A stretch of 64,000 nt of DNA from Vreelandella subglaciescola (GTDB taxonomy: Bacteria; Pseudomonadota; Gammaproteobacteria; Pseudomonadales; Halomonadaceae). Positions 43,937-52,841 of the stretch are shown here, in pieces; the stretch's first letter is position 1, and every line of letters starts with the position of its first letter. The stretch spans positions 1,674,001 through 1,738,000 of the forward strand of contig NZ_LT670847.1 of assembly GCF_900142895.1 (NCBI RefSeq), given 5' to 3'. Position numbers and translations under genes: made by a program. A model generated the notes under the pieces. The model saw only the letters and a program-made list of their open reading frames with translations, did not search any database and was not told where the DNA came from.

Positions 43937-46882
43937 ATGAGCGAATTTTCTCCCGGCCAGCGCTGGATCAGCGACGGCGAAGCCGAACTCGGGCTTGGCA
44001 CCGTCCTTAACGGCGACCCCCGCAGCGTGACAATCCTGTTCAGCGCCAGCCAGGAAACCCGCACCTACAACACCCGCCAGGCCCCGCTCACCCGCGTTGC
44101 CTTTGGCAGCGGCGACCGTGTCATCGCCGCCGACGGCTGGCAGATGACCGTCGACGACAGCCGGGAGCATCAGGGGTTGATCATCTACCTCGGCAAGGAC
44201 GCCAACGGCGACGCCTGCGAACTCCCCGAAACCAAGCTCGCCGACACCATGCAGTTTGATCAGGCCCGCGACCGGCTGCTGACCGGCCAGGTGGATCGCA
44301 ACGACTGGTTCGACCTGCGCTTTCGCACCCTGCACCACTACCAGCGCACCGAAAAGCACCCGGCGCTGGGCTTTGCCGGGCCGCGCATTGACCTGATTCC
44401 CCACCAGCTCTACATCGCTGACGAAGTCGCCCGCCGCCATGCACCACGCGTGCTGCTTGCCGACGAAGTGGGGCTGGGCAAAACCATCGAAGCCGGGTTG
44501 ATTCTGCATCGCCTGCTGCTCGCCGGCCGCGTCGAACGCGCGCTGATCGTGGTGCCCGACAGCCTCACCCACCAGTGGCTGGTCGAGCTGCTGCGGCGTT
44601 TTTCGCTCAGCGTCACCCTGCTTGACGAAAGCCAGAGTCAGGCACTGGGTGAAGGCAACCCCTTTGACAGTGGCCAGATCATTCTCGCCAGTCAAGGATG
44701 GCTGTTCGCCAATCCCAACCGCCAGCAGCAGGCGCTCGCCAGCCGCTTTGATCTATTGGTTGTCGATGAAGCTCACCACCTCGACTGGCGCGAAGACGGC
44801 AGCGGCGCCGGGTACCAGTGCGTCGAGGCATTGGCCGCCGAGATCGACGGGCTGCTGCTGCTCACCGCCACCCCCGAACAGATGGGCGTGGAGAGCCATT
44901 TTGCCCGCCTGCGCCTGCTCGACCCCGAGCGCTACCACGATATCGCCCGCTTCAAGGAGGAAGAACGTCACTACGCCGACGTCGCCGCCGCCATCGAAGC
45001 GCTCGACGCGCTGCCGGAAAGCGCTGACGCCCGCGCCGCGATAGACGCAGTAATCGACGACCGCGAAAGTCAGGCGCTGCTGGCAACGCTTGCCAACGCT
45101 GAAGCCAGCGACGAGCAGCGGGACACCGCGCGCGACCAGCTGCGCGATGCCCTGCTTGACCGCCACGGCACCGGCCGGGTGATGTTTCGCAACAGCCGCC
45201 GCCACGTAGGCGGGTTCCCCGAGCGCCGCCTGCACACGGCCACGCTGGCGCTGCCGTCGGCCTACCGCCGGGTGCTGCGTCGGCTGGAGCGCGACGAGGA
45301 CTACCTCGACGAACTGCTGATCGAAACCGGTCTGGACCACCCGGACGTGCTGATCTACCCCGACGCCATGTACCGCGAACTCTCGAGCGATCCGCTCAAC
45401 GCCGAGGACTGGTGGCACGTCGATCCGCGCATCAACTGGCTGCTCGAGCAGCTGAGCGACGACAGCGGCAGCGGCTTTGCCGGCGAAAAAGTGCTGGTCA
45501 TCGCCCACCACCGCGAAACCGCCGAAGGCGTGGCCGAAGGGCTGCGCACGCTGGGTGGCTATCACGCGCCGGTGTTCCACGAAGACCTCTCGCTGATCGA
45601 ACGCGACCGCGCCGCCGCGGCCTTCGCCGACGAAGAAGACGGCTGTCAGGTGCTGGTGTGCTCGGAAATCGGCTCTGAAGGCCGCAACTTCCAGTTCTGC
45701 CGCCATCTGGTCATGTTCGACATGCCCCAGCACCCCGACCAGCTGGAACAGCGCATCGGCCGGCTGGATCGCATCGGCCAGCAGCACGCCATCGAGATCC
45801 ACGTGCCCCAGTTCGAGCACAGCCCCGGCGAACGGCTGATGCGCTGGTATCACGAAGGCATGGATGCGTTCAGCGCGCCCCACGGCGTGGGCAGCGACCT
45901 GTTCGAGGCCTTTGGCGATGCGCTGGCCGACGCCCTGCTGGACGACGAGGAGCTCGACGCAATCATCAGCGAAACCCACGCGATGTACACCGCCAAGCTT
46001 GCCGAGCGCAACGCCGGGCGCAACCGCCTGCTGGAGCTCAACGCTTGCCGCCCCGCACGCGCCGCACGCATTATCGACGCGGTCCGCGAGCTGGACGCCG
46101 ACAAGGCGCTGCCGCGCTACGTCGAGCGCGCGCTGGATATTTTCGGCGTCGACAGCAAGGACATCGGCGAGGGCCTGATCCACCTCAAACCCAGCCAGCA
46201 GATGCTCGACGGCCTGCCGGGGCTGGCCAAGGGCGAAGACGGCTTTACCGCCACCTACAACCGCGACAAGGCGCTGGCCCGGGACGACGTGCAGCCGCTT
46301 TCCTGGGAGCATCCGCTGGTGCGCGAAATGATGGGGCGCATCGTTGACGGCACCATGGGCAACACCGCGCTGGCGCTGTTCAAGCATCCGTCGATTCCCG
46401 GCGGCCGGCTGATGGCCGAGCTGGTGTTTCGCACCCACTGCCCGGCGCCCAAGCGGCTACACCTGAACCGCTTTCTGCCGCCCACCGCCGTGCGCGTGCT
46501 GCTCGACGAATCGGGCGCCAACCTGACCGACAAGATTTCCTTTACCGGGCTGGGGAAAAACCTGCAGAAGGTCAATAAATCGCTCTCGCGGGACCTGATC
46601 AAAAGCCGCCACGATCAGCTGCGCGGACTACTCGATCAGGGCGAAAGCGAAGCCGAACGCGAGCTTTCCAGCATTGTGGAAGGCGCCGAGACGCGTATGC
46701 GTGCCCAGCTCGACGGCGAACTGGCGCGCCTTAACGCGCTGGCCGAGCACAACCCCGCCGTGCGCGACGCCGAGCTTGCCGCGCTGGAAAGCGAACGCGC
46801 CGCCCTGAGCGACGCGATTGAAACCACCCGCCTGCGCCTTGACGCCGTGCGGGTGGTTATCACCGTGGACACCGACGGCTAG
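43937..46882 (+). CDS. rapA: RNA polymerase-associated ATPase RapA
   Basis: RapA is a Swi2/Snf2 ATPase that binds core RNA polymerase and recycles it after termination. The 981-residue protein has N-terminal Tudor-like domains (1-110), Walker A DEVGLGKT (176-183), DEAH (277-280), the helicase C domain with EQRIGRLDRIGQ, and a C-terminal region ending in a coiled stretch. It overlaps the convergent gene at 46879 by four bases. The length is close to E. coli RapA (968). Confidence 0.96.
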   Translation: MSEFSPGQRWISDGEAELGLGTVLNGDPRSVTILFSASQETRTYNTRQAPLTRVAFGSGDRVIAADGWQMTVDDSREHQGLIIYLGKDANGDACELPETKLADTMQFDQARDRLLTGQVDRNDWFDLRFRTLHHYQRTEKHPALGFAGPRIDLIPHQLYIADEVARRHAPRVLLADEVGLGKTIEAGLILHRLLLAGRVERALIVVPDSLTHQWLVELLRRFSLSVTLLDESQSQALGEGNPFDSGQIILASQGWLFANPNRQQQALASRFDLLVVDEAHHLDWREDGSGAGYQCVEALAAEIDGLLLLTATPEQMGVESHFARLRLLDPERYHDIARFKEEERHYADVAAAIEALDALPESADARAAIDAVIDDRESQALLATLANAEASDEQRDTARDQLRDALLDRHGTGRVMFRNSRRHVGGFPERRLHTATLALPSAYRRVLRRLERDEDYLDELLIETGLDHPDVLIYPDAMYRELSSDPLNAEDWWHVDPRINWLLEQLSDDSGSGFAGEKVLVIAHHRETAEGVAEGLRTLGGYHAPVFHEDLSLIERDRAAAAFADEEDGCQVLVCSEIGSEGRNFQFCRHLVMFDMPQHPDQLEQRIGRLDRIGQQHAIEIHVPQFEHSPGERLMRWYHEGMDAFSAPHGVGSDLFEAFGDALADALLDDEELDAIISETHAMYTAKLAERNAGRNRLLELNACRPARAARIIDAVRELDADKALPRYVERALDIFGVDSKDIGEGLIHLKPSQQMLDGLPGLAKGEDGFTATYNRDKALARDDVQPLSWEHPLVREMMGRIVDGTMGNTALALFKHPSIPGGRLMAELVFRTHCPAPKRLHLNRFLPPTAVRVLLDESGANLTDKISFTGLGKNLQKVNKSLSRDLIKSRHDQLRGLLDQGESEAERELSSIVEGAETRMRAQLDGELARLNALAEHNPAVRDAELAALESERAALSDAIETTRLRLDAVRVVITVDTDG

Positions 46883-47820
46883 CGCGGGGCTCCCGGGCGT
46901 GAAGACAAAATGGCCTCCAGCGCGCGGTCAAGCGTGCGATAGCGAAAGGTAAACCCCGCCTGCTGCAGGCGCACCGGACGCATATCTGCCCCGGTCAGCA
47001 GCAGGCGCGACATTTCCCCCAGCCCCGCCTTGAGCACAAAGGCGGGCACCGGCAGCACCGCCGGACGATGCAGCGCCTGGCCCAGCGTGCGAGTAAACTC
47101 GGCGTTGGTCACCGGGTGCGGCGCACTGGCGTTGAACACCCCGCTGGCGGATTCGCGCTCGAGCAAAAACAGGATCGCGGCGACCAGGTCATCGCGATGA
47201 ATCCACGGCATGAACTGGCGCCCGCTGCCAAAACGCCCGCCTAGCCCCCACTTGAACGGCGGCAGCATTTTCTGCAGGCTGCCGCCGCCTTCGCCCAGCA
47301 CCAGCCCGATCCGCACAGTCGCCGTGCGCACGCCAAGCGCGGCCACTTCCTGCGCCGCCGCTTCCCACTCGGCGCACAGCCGGTGGGCAAACTCCTCGTG
47401 GGGCGGCGTGTCTTCGCTGACCACGGTATCGTCCTGATCGCCATCGTTTTGCTCACCGTAGTAGCCCATGGCCGAGGCCGATACCAGCGCTCGGGGCAGC
47501 GCCTCACCGGCTTCTTTCAGCTGCTCGCAGAGCGCAACAAGATCGCCGGTGGCGCGCAGGCGGGAGTCGATCAGCTCGTGCTTTTGCGCCTCGCTCCAGC
47601 GCTTGGCGGCGATCGACTCACCGGCCAGATTGACCAGCGTCTCGGGCGGCGTATCGGCAAAGGCCAGGGCGCTGTCGCGCACGTCGCAGCCGTCCGGCAG
47701 CTGCTCGCGCGCACGCGCCGGCGAGCGCGACACCACCTGCAGCTCGTGCCCCTGACGCGCCAGTGCCTGGCACAGCCGCTGGCCGACAAAACCGCTGCCG
47801 CCGGTAATCAGTACACGCAT
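46879..47820 (-). CDS. TIGR01777 family NAD(P)-dependent epimerase-like protein (YfcH/SulA-like)
   Basis: The 313-residue protein has the Rossmann motif GGSGFVG (7-13), VNLAGESIAAKRWSEAQK and SASAMGYYG (the Ser-Tyr region) and a C-terminal DUF1731 part (FVLKAGLGEMSRLLLTG). This family of extended SDR proteins has no firmly known bacterial substrate. It ends convergently with rapA, overlapping by four bases, and starts divergently from the FAD oxidoreductase at 47983. Confidence 0.88.
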   Translation of the reverse strand: MRVLITGGSGFVGQRLCQALARQGHELQVVSRSPARAREQLPDGCDVRDSALAFADTPPETLVNLAGESIAAKRWSEAQKHELIDSRLRATGDLVALCEQLKEAGEALPRALVSASAMGYYGEQNDGDQDDTVVSEDTPPHEEFAHRLCAEWEAAAQEVAALGVRTATVRIGLVLGEGGGSLQKMLPPFKWGLGGRFGSGRQFMPWIHRDDLVAAILFLLERESASGVFNASAPHPVTNAEFTRTLGQALHRPAVLPVPAFVLKAGLGEMSRLLLTGADMRPVRLQQAGFTFRYRTLDRALEAILSSRPGAPR

Positions 47821-47982
47821 AAAAGACTCCTTTCCCGAGATAAGACGCTAATAAAGCTGCGCTTATATTGTACGTTAATTATACGACTCTGCTACATTGT
47901 GGCTGACGGACACGCTGCCGACACGTTTTTCAGCGCTCTTTTTTCAAAATGCGTTTTTCAGGACTTTTTTCAGGACATCGCC

Positions 47983-49065
47983 ATGACCGATCATTCATCT
48001 TCCGCGGCGAATAACGTTGGCGATAACGCGGCTGCAGGCCGCATAGCCATTATCGGTGCGGGTATCGCCGGGCTTGCCTGCGCCCGGGCGCTGACGGATG
48101 CCGGCCTGCCGGTGACGCTGTTTGACAAGGCGCGCGGCCCCGGCGGGCGCATGTCGAGCCGCCGCCGTCCCGATGCCATTATCGACCTTGGCGCCCAGGC
48201 GTTTAGCGCCCGCGATCCGGCGTTTATCGCCGAGCTGGATGCCTGGCGGCGTGCCGGCTGCGCCGAGCGCTGGCCGACGCATGCCTACCGCGCCAGCAAC
48301 GCGGGCTGGCAGCGGCTCAGCGACGATCGCGAACGCTTTACCGGCGCACCGCGCATGAGCGCGATCACCCGCCATCTGGCGCAAACGCTCGCCGCCCGTG
48401 GCACCGCTCTGCACGCCGGCACCCGGGTCAGCGCGCTGGAACGCCACGCCGACGGCTGGCAGATCCGCACCGACGCAGGCGCCGCGTTCGGGCCTTATAC
48501 AGAGGTCGTCGTGGCCGTGCCGCCGCCCCAGGCCGAGCCGCTGGTACAACCCTGGGACAACACCCTCGACGCACTTTGCCAGCGCCTTGAGCAGCGCGCC
48601 TGCTGGGCAGGCTGGGCGATATTCGCCGCCCCACTGCCCGTCCCGGACGGCGTTACCGAAAGCTGGCAGCAGGCGCACTTGCAACATCCGGCGCTGCGCC
48701 TTGTCTCGCGCAACCAGACCAAGCCCGGGCGCGAACACCAGCCCGAAAGCCTGAGCCTGCTGGCCCACACCGAGTGGAGCGAAGCGCACCTGGAAGACGA
48801 CGCCGAGCACGTGGCGATGACCCTGATCAGCGCGCTCAAAGCGCTTTTTCCGGCGTCGCAGCCGCTACCCGAGTTGGTCGACCACGGCGCTCACCGCTGG
48901 CTTTACGCCCAGCCGGCCGAACCGCTTGCGGCGATGCCCGACGCCGGCTTTGCGCTGGGCCACGCGGGCCTGTCGCTGTGCGGCGACGGTCTGCGCGGCG
49001 GTCGCGTGGAGGAGGCCTGGCTGTCCGGCCACCGGCTGGGCCAGACGCTTGCGGGTTGTGCTTGA
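47983..49065 (+). CDS. FAD-dependent oxidoreductase, renalase-like
   Basis: The 360-residue protein has the dinucleotide-binding IIGAGIAGLACA (23-34), then LFDKARGPGGRMSSRR and a C-terminal LCGDGLRGGRVEEAWLSG FAD-contacting motif. These features match the NAD(P)/FAD-dependent oxidoreductase family that includes renalase. The ATG at 47983 was chosen because a much longer frame upstream reads antisense to the neighbouring gene. It lies first in the photolyase cluster and may be co-regulated. Substrate unknown. Confidence 0.85.
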   Translation: MTDHSSSAANNVGDNAAAGRIAIIGAGIAGLACARALTDAGLPVTLFDKARGPGGRMSSRRRPDAIIDLGAQAFSARDPAFIAELDAWRRAGCAERWPTHAYRASNAGWQRLSDDRERFTGAPRMSAITRHLAQTLAARGTALHAGTRVSALERHADGWQIRTDAGAAFGPYTEVVVAVPPPQAEPLVQPWDNTLDALCQRLEQRACWAGWAIFAAPLPVPDGVTESWQQAHLQHPALRLVSRNQTKPGREHQPESLSLLAHTEWSEAHLEDDAEHVAMTLISALKALFPASQPLPELVDHGAHRWLYAQPAEPLAAMPDAGFALGHAGLSLCGDGLRGGRVEEAWLSGHRLGQTLAGCA

Positions 49066-49069
49066 ATGC

Positions 49070-49099
49070 CACAAGTTGTACAAAGGCTACGTGTATAAG
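49070..49099 (+). promoter_or_regulatory. Candidate operator/promoter of the LitR-like regulator gene
   Basis: AAGTTGTACA (49073-49082) is followed by GTGTATAAG with a TATAAG -10-like box at 49094-49099. The same AAGYTGTACA word occurs twice inside the NTF2-like gene at 51641-51665. MerR/CarH/LitR proteins often control their own promoter through TGTACA-containing sites. A matching -35 box is weak. Operator assignment is inference. Confidence 0.45.
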
Positions 49100-49197
49100 A
49101 TCCGCCACACTTTTTTGACTGACGTGTTTGCATCACGGCTTTTCACCCATGGTTTCCACACCGGTTTTACCACGGCATCCAAGAGGCACAGGCGCCC

Positions 49198-50118
49198 ATG
49201 AGCCACAAGGCGACCCATCCCCCCGACACCCCGCTGTATCCCATCCGGGAAGTGTCCCGGCTGACGGGGGTAAACTCGGTGACCCTGCGCGCCTGGGAGC
49301 GGCGTTACGGCCTGATTTGTCCGCAGCGCACGCCCAAGGGCCACCGCCTCTACGCTCAGGACGACATCACCCGTATCGAGCGTATTTTGCAGTGGCTCAA
49401 TCGCGGCGTGTCGGTCAGCCAAGTGGCAGAGCTGCTCAACCAGCCGGAAGCCGTGGAAACCCCGGTCCCCGCCAGCCACGACTGGGAAAGCCAGCGCCAG
49501 CAGCTGATCGCGCTGGTCAATGCGCTGGACACCGCAGGGCTGGAGGCACTTTATCACCAGAGTCTGGCGCTCTACCCGCTGAGCGTTGCCATCAACGAAC
49601 TGTGGCAACCGGCCATCAAGGCCCTTGAGGCACGCTGGCAAAGCGCGCCGGATGCGCTGGCGCAGCGCACCTTTGAGGCGCTGCTGCGCAGCCAGGTGGG
49701 AATTCGCCTGTACTATGCCAACAAGGCCACCCGCGGCCCGCTGGTGATGATCGCGCCGATGCCCGACGAGCCCGGCCCGCTGTGGGTGCTGATGACCGCG
49801 CTGCTGGCGAGCGAACACGGCTATCGCGTGCAGCTGATGGATCGCCACCTGCCGCTCGACGCGCTGCCCCAGGCGGTGACTCGCCTGCACGTCTCTCTGG
49901 TGCTGTTCGCCAGCGGGCAGGTGGAAAACGACGCCCATGTTCATCAGGCACTGCCCGAAGCTGCTGCGACGCTCGGCGTGCCGGTGGGTCTCTGCGGCGA
50001 CATCGCCCGCCGGCGCGAGGGCGAATTCAACGACGGCCGCGTCCATCTGCTGGGCGACGACCTGCCCCGGGCCGTTGCCCGCCTGCGTCCGCTGCTGCGC
50101 GAAGCCGGCGTTTTATAG
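49198..50118 (+). CDS. MerR-family transcriptional regulator, LitR/CarH-like but without cobalamin residues
   Basis: The 306-residue protein starts with a MerR helix-turn-helix (YPIREVSRLTGVNSVTLRAWERRYGL, broken here for length at residue 33) at 14-80, followed by a B12-binding-like helical cap and Rossmann part (about 95-300). In photosensory CarH the cap has W-x9-EH and the core has an ExH cobalt ligand. Here Trp147 is kept, but EH is replaced around residue 157 and the core reads PMPDEPGPL (187-195) with no His. It resembles class II LitR proteins, which act with a separate LOV sensor. No LOV protein is in this window. It sits directly ahead of the photolyase gene. Confidence 0.87.
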   Translation: MSHKATHPPDTPLYPIREVSRLTGVNSVTLRAWERRYGLICPQRTPKGHRLYAQDDITRIERILQWLNRGVSVSQVAELLNQPEAVETPVPASHDWESQRQQLIALVNALDTAGLEALYHQSLALYPLSVAINELWQPAIKALEARWQSAPDALAQRTFEALLRSQVGIRLYYANKATRGPLVMIAPMPDEPGPLWVLMTALLASEHGYRVQLMDRHLPLDALPQAVTRLHVSLVLFASGQVENDAHVHQALPEAAATLGVPVGLCGDIARRREGEFNDGRVHLLGDDLPRAVARLRPLLREAGVL

Positions 50119-50137
50119 CCGACTTTCGGGAGACGGT

Positions 50138-51559
50138 ATGACCTTGCAGCTAGTCTGGTTTCGTAACGACCTGCGCATTCACGATAACCGTGCGCTCGCC
50201 GCCGCGGCGGCCAAGGGGCCTATCCTCGGCGTATTTCTGCCCAGCGTGGCCCAGTGGCAGGCCCACGGCCACGGCGCCAGCAAGGTCGACTTCTGGGCGC
50301 GGGGCGTCAGCGCGCTCAAAGACGCGCTCCACGGGCTCAACATTCCGCTGGTGCAGCGCAACACCGACACCTTTGACCGGGCGCCCGAGACGCTGCTGGC
50401 CATTGCCCGGGAATACGGCGCCCAAGCGCTGCACTTCAACCACGAATACCCGCTCAACGAACGTCGCCGCGACGACGCCGTGCTGGCCGCCTGTGCCCGC
50501 GAAAACATTGCTGCCCACGGCCATCACGATGCCGTGGCGTTTGCGCCCGGCGAACTGCTGACCGGCAAGGGCGACTATTACGGCGTGTTTACCCCCTTCG
50601 CCAAGGCCTGGCACCGCCAGATTACCGCCGAGCGTCTGGCGCTTGATGACGCGCCGACCGCCCAGACGCCGCTGGATATTCACATCGGGGCGTCCGACGA
50701 CGCGCTTATCGCGCCTGACACCCAACCGGCGGATACGGCCGTTGACCCGCAACGCTGGCCGGCCGGCGAAGACGCCGCTGCCGATCAGCTGGCACGCTTT
50801 CTGCGCTTTCGCGGCCGCTACTATAATGTCCAGCGCGACTTTCCCGCGGTCAGCGGCACCAGCGAGCTGTCGCCCTATCTGGCGCTGGGGATGATTTCTC
50901 ATCGCCAGTGCCTGCAGGCGGTCATGAGCGAAAATAACGGACAGCTGGCCGAGGGCGATGCCGGGCTGGGTACCTGGGTCAACGAGCTGGTGTGGCGCGA
51001 GTTTTATCAGCACGTGGCAGCGGGCTTTCCCCAGGTGTGTCGCCACCAGCCGTTCAAGGACAATACCCGCGCACTGGTGTGGCGCGACGACGACGCCGGC
51101 TTTACCGCCTGGTGCGAAGGGCGCACCGGCTACCCGCTAGTAGATGCCGCCATGCGCCAGCTGGTCGCCACCGGCTGGATGCACAACCGCCTGCGCATGG
51201 TCACGGCGATGTTTCTGGCCAAGCATTTGCTCATCGACTGGCGCCGCGGCGAAGCGTTTTTCATGCGCCACCTGATCGACGGCGAGTTTGGCGCCAACAA
51301 CGGCGGCTGGCAGTGGGCGGCGTCCACCGGCACCGACGCCGCGCCGTATTTCCGCATCTTCAACCCCACCACCCAGTCCACCCGCTTTGATCCCGACGCC
51401 GCGTTTATCGCCCGCTGGCTACCCGAGCTTGCGCCGCTTGTGCCCAAAGCGCGCCACAATCCACCCGCCGCAGAACGCTCGCAGCTGGGCTATCCTCAGC
51501 CTATTGTGGAGCACAAGGCTGCTCGCCAGCGCGCACTTGACGCGTTCAAAGCGCTCTAA
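50138..51559 (+). CDS. phrB: Deoxyribodipyrimidine photolyase (class I CPD type)
   Basis: The enzyme repairs UV-induced cyclobutane pyrimidine dimers with blue light and FAD. The 473-residue protein has the N-terminal antenna domain (LVWFRNDLRIHDNRAL) and the FAD domain with WVNELVWREFYQHV, TGYPLVDAAMRQL, GWMHNRLRMV and the NNGGWQWAASTGTDAAPYF signature. The ATG at 50138 has GGGAGA upstream, 19 bases after the regulator gene, so they probably form one transcript. Confidence 0.95.
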   Translation: MTLQLVWFRNDLRIHDNRALAAAAAKGPILGVFLPSVAQWQAHGHGASKVDFWARGVSALKDALHGLNIPLVQRNTDTFDRAPETLLAIAREYGAQALHFNHEYPLNERRRDDAVLAACARENIAAHGHHDAVAFAPGELLTGKGDYYGVFTPFAKAWHRQITAERLALDDAPTAQTPLDIHIGASDDALIAPDTQPADTAVDPQRWPAGEDAAADQLARFLRFRGRYYNVQRDFPAVSGTSELSPYLALGMISHRQCLQAVMSENNGQLAEGDAGLGTWVNELVWREFYQHVAAGFPQVCRHQPFKDNTRALVWRDDDAGFTAWCEGRTGYPLVDAAMRQLVATGWMHNRLRMVTAMFLAKHLLIDWRRGEAFFMRHLIDGEFGANNGGWQWAASTGTDAAPYFRIFNPTTQSTRFDPDAAFIARWLPELAPLVPKARHNPPAAERSQLGYPQPIVEHKAARQRALDAFKAL

Positions 51560-51586
51560 ACGATCGCCGCAGAGGATGAGGTTGCC

Positions 51587-52021
51587 ATGTCACAGCGTAC
51601 GCCGCTCGACGCCTTTTGCGCCTTCTTCAACAAGCTGGACAAAAGCTGTACAGAAAAGCTGTACACTGTATATACTCAAGACGTGACGTTTATCGACCCG
51701 CTGCATCGCATCGACGGTCGCGACGCGCTGGAAGGGTATTTTGCCGCGCTCTACGACAACGTCCGCTACTGCCGGTTTACCTACCACGACGCCCGGCAGG
51801 ACGGCGACATCGCCTTTGTCACCTGGACGATGCATTTTGCCCACTCGCGACTTGCCGGCGGGCGGGATATCAGCGTAGACGGCTGCACCCGGCTGCAGTT
51901 TGCCGCTGACGGGCGCGTCAGCCAGCAGCGCGACTACTTCGACGCCGGCGCCATGCTCTACGAAAACGTACCGCTGCTGGGCAGGGTCATCCGCTTTTTA
52001 AAGCGCCGGGCGAGCGGCTAG
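51587..52021 (+). CDS. NTF2-like (SnoaL-type) protein
   Basis: The 144-residue protein has the cone-shaped NTF2 fold: an N-terminal helix with FCAFFNKLD, VTFIDPLHRIDGRDALEGYF, then beta strands with FVTWTMHFAH and GCTRLQFAADGRVSQQRDYFD. Family members are small-molecule enzymes or accessory binding proteins, and catalytic residues cannot be assigned. It lies between phrB and the SDR in the light-response cluster, as in other proteobacteria. Codons 20-30 contain the AAGCTGTACA direct repeat. Confidence 0.85.
   Translation: MSQRTPLDAFCAFFNKLDKSCTEKLYTVYTQDVTFIDPLHRIDGRDALEGYFAALYDNVRYCRFTYHDARQDGDIAFVTWTMHFAHSRLAGGRDISVDGCTRLQFAADGRVSQQRDYFDAGAMLYENVPLLGRVIRFLKRRASG
51641..51676 (+). promoter_or_regulatory. 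Intragenic direct repeat AAGCTGTACA with a -10-like box
   Basis: AAGCTGTACA occurs at 51643-51652 and 51656-51665 (13-base period), followed by TGTATATACT. A TATACT box (51671-51676) lies 19 bases behind CTGTAC (51646-51651), the elongated spacing typical of MerR-controlled promoters. The site is inside the NTF2-like coding region and would serve the SDR-FAD-DUF1365-Cfa-DUF2878 chain. Functional assignment is inference. Confidence 0.4.
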
Positions 52022-52061
52022 AACCGCGCAGATACAAGCAGGCCAGCCAACAGGAGATCTC

Positions 52062-52841
52062 ATGGGCACATGGACCACCCCTCAACGCATCTGGCTGACC
52101 GGCGCCACCTCGGGCATTGGCAAGGCGCTGGCCGAGCGGCTGCTGGATGACGGCCATCGCGTCGTATTAAGCGCCCGCAGCGACGACAAGCTGGCCGCCC
52201 TTTGCCAGGGCCGCGACAACGCCACGGCGCTGGCGCTGGATATCAGCGACCGCGAGGCCGTGCAGGCCGCGGGCCAGCGCATCGAAGCCGAGCTTGGCGG
52301 GCTGGACGTGGCGCTGTTCAACGCCGGCACCTGCGAATACCTCGACACCCGCGACTTTGATATGGCGCTGGTCGAGCGCGTGTTCACGGCCAATTTGTAC
52401 GGCACGCTTTACTGCGTAGAAGCCGCCCTGCCGCTGCTGCGCGCCGCCCGCCGGGAAGGCCGCCCCGCGCTGCTGGCCGCCACCTCCAGCGCCTCGGCCT
52501 ATCTACCCTTGCCCCGGGCCGAGGCCTACGGCGCCTCCAAGGCGGCAGTGAGCTATTTTCTCGAATCACTGCGTCTCGATCTGGCCACTGAGGGCATCGG
52601 CGTCAGCGTGATTCATCCGGGCTTTGTCAAAACCCCGATGACCGAGCAAAACGATTTCCCCATGCCGATGCAGGTCAGCGTCGAACAGGCCGCCGATGCC
52701 ATTCTTGGCGGGCTTGTCAAAGGGCGGCGGGATATTCACTTTCCCAAACGCTTCACCTATATCGTCAAGCTGCTGGGCATCCTGCCTCCGGCGCTGCGCT
52801 TTGCCGTGGGCGAGCGCATGGTGCGCAAGGAGGACCAATGA
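52062..52841 (+). CDS. Short-chain dehydrogenase/reductase
   Basis: The 259-residue classical SDR has TGATSGIG (13-20), NAG (87-89), a catalytic Ser near 143 (TSSASAYL) and YGASK (156-160). It would use NAD(P)H on an unknown substrate, perhaps a lipid aldehyde or alcohol given its neighbours. An AGGAGA ribosome site precedes the ATG. Its stop overlaps the next start (ATGA), beginning the chain of five coupled genes. Confidence 0.9.
   Translation: MGTWTTPQRIWLTGATSGIGKALAERLLDDGHRVVLSARSDDKLAALCQGRDNATALALDISDREAVQAAGQRIEAELGGLDVALFNAGTCEYLDTRDFDMALVERVFTANLYGTLYCVEAALPLLRAARREGRPALLAATSSASAYLPLPRAEAYGASKAAVSYFLESLRLDLATEGIGVSVIHPGFVKTPMTEQNDFPMPMQVSVEQAADAILGGLVKGRRDIHFPKRFTYIVKLLGILPPALRFAVGERMVRKEDQ

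Noticed and set aside
44753..46438. A 561-residue minus-strand open frame inside rapA
   Set aside because: It is antisense to a complete rapA gene, and the composition (His/Val/Gln/Ala-rich) is that of a reverse reading.
47383..47982. A 200-codon N-terminal extension of the FAD oxidoreductase
   Set aside because: It is antisense to the TIGR01777 gene and the intergenic promoter region; the protein from 47983 starts correctly just before its dinucleotide-binding motif.
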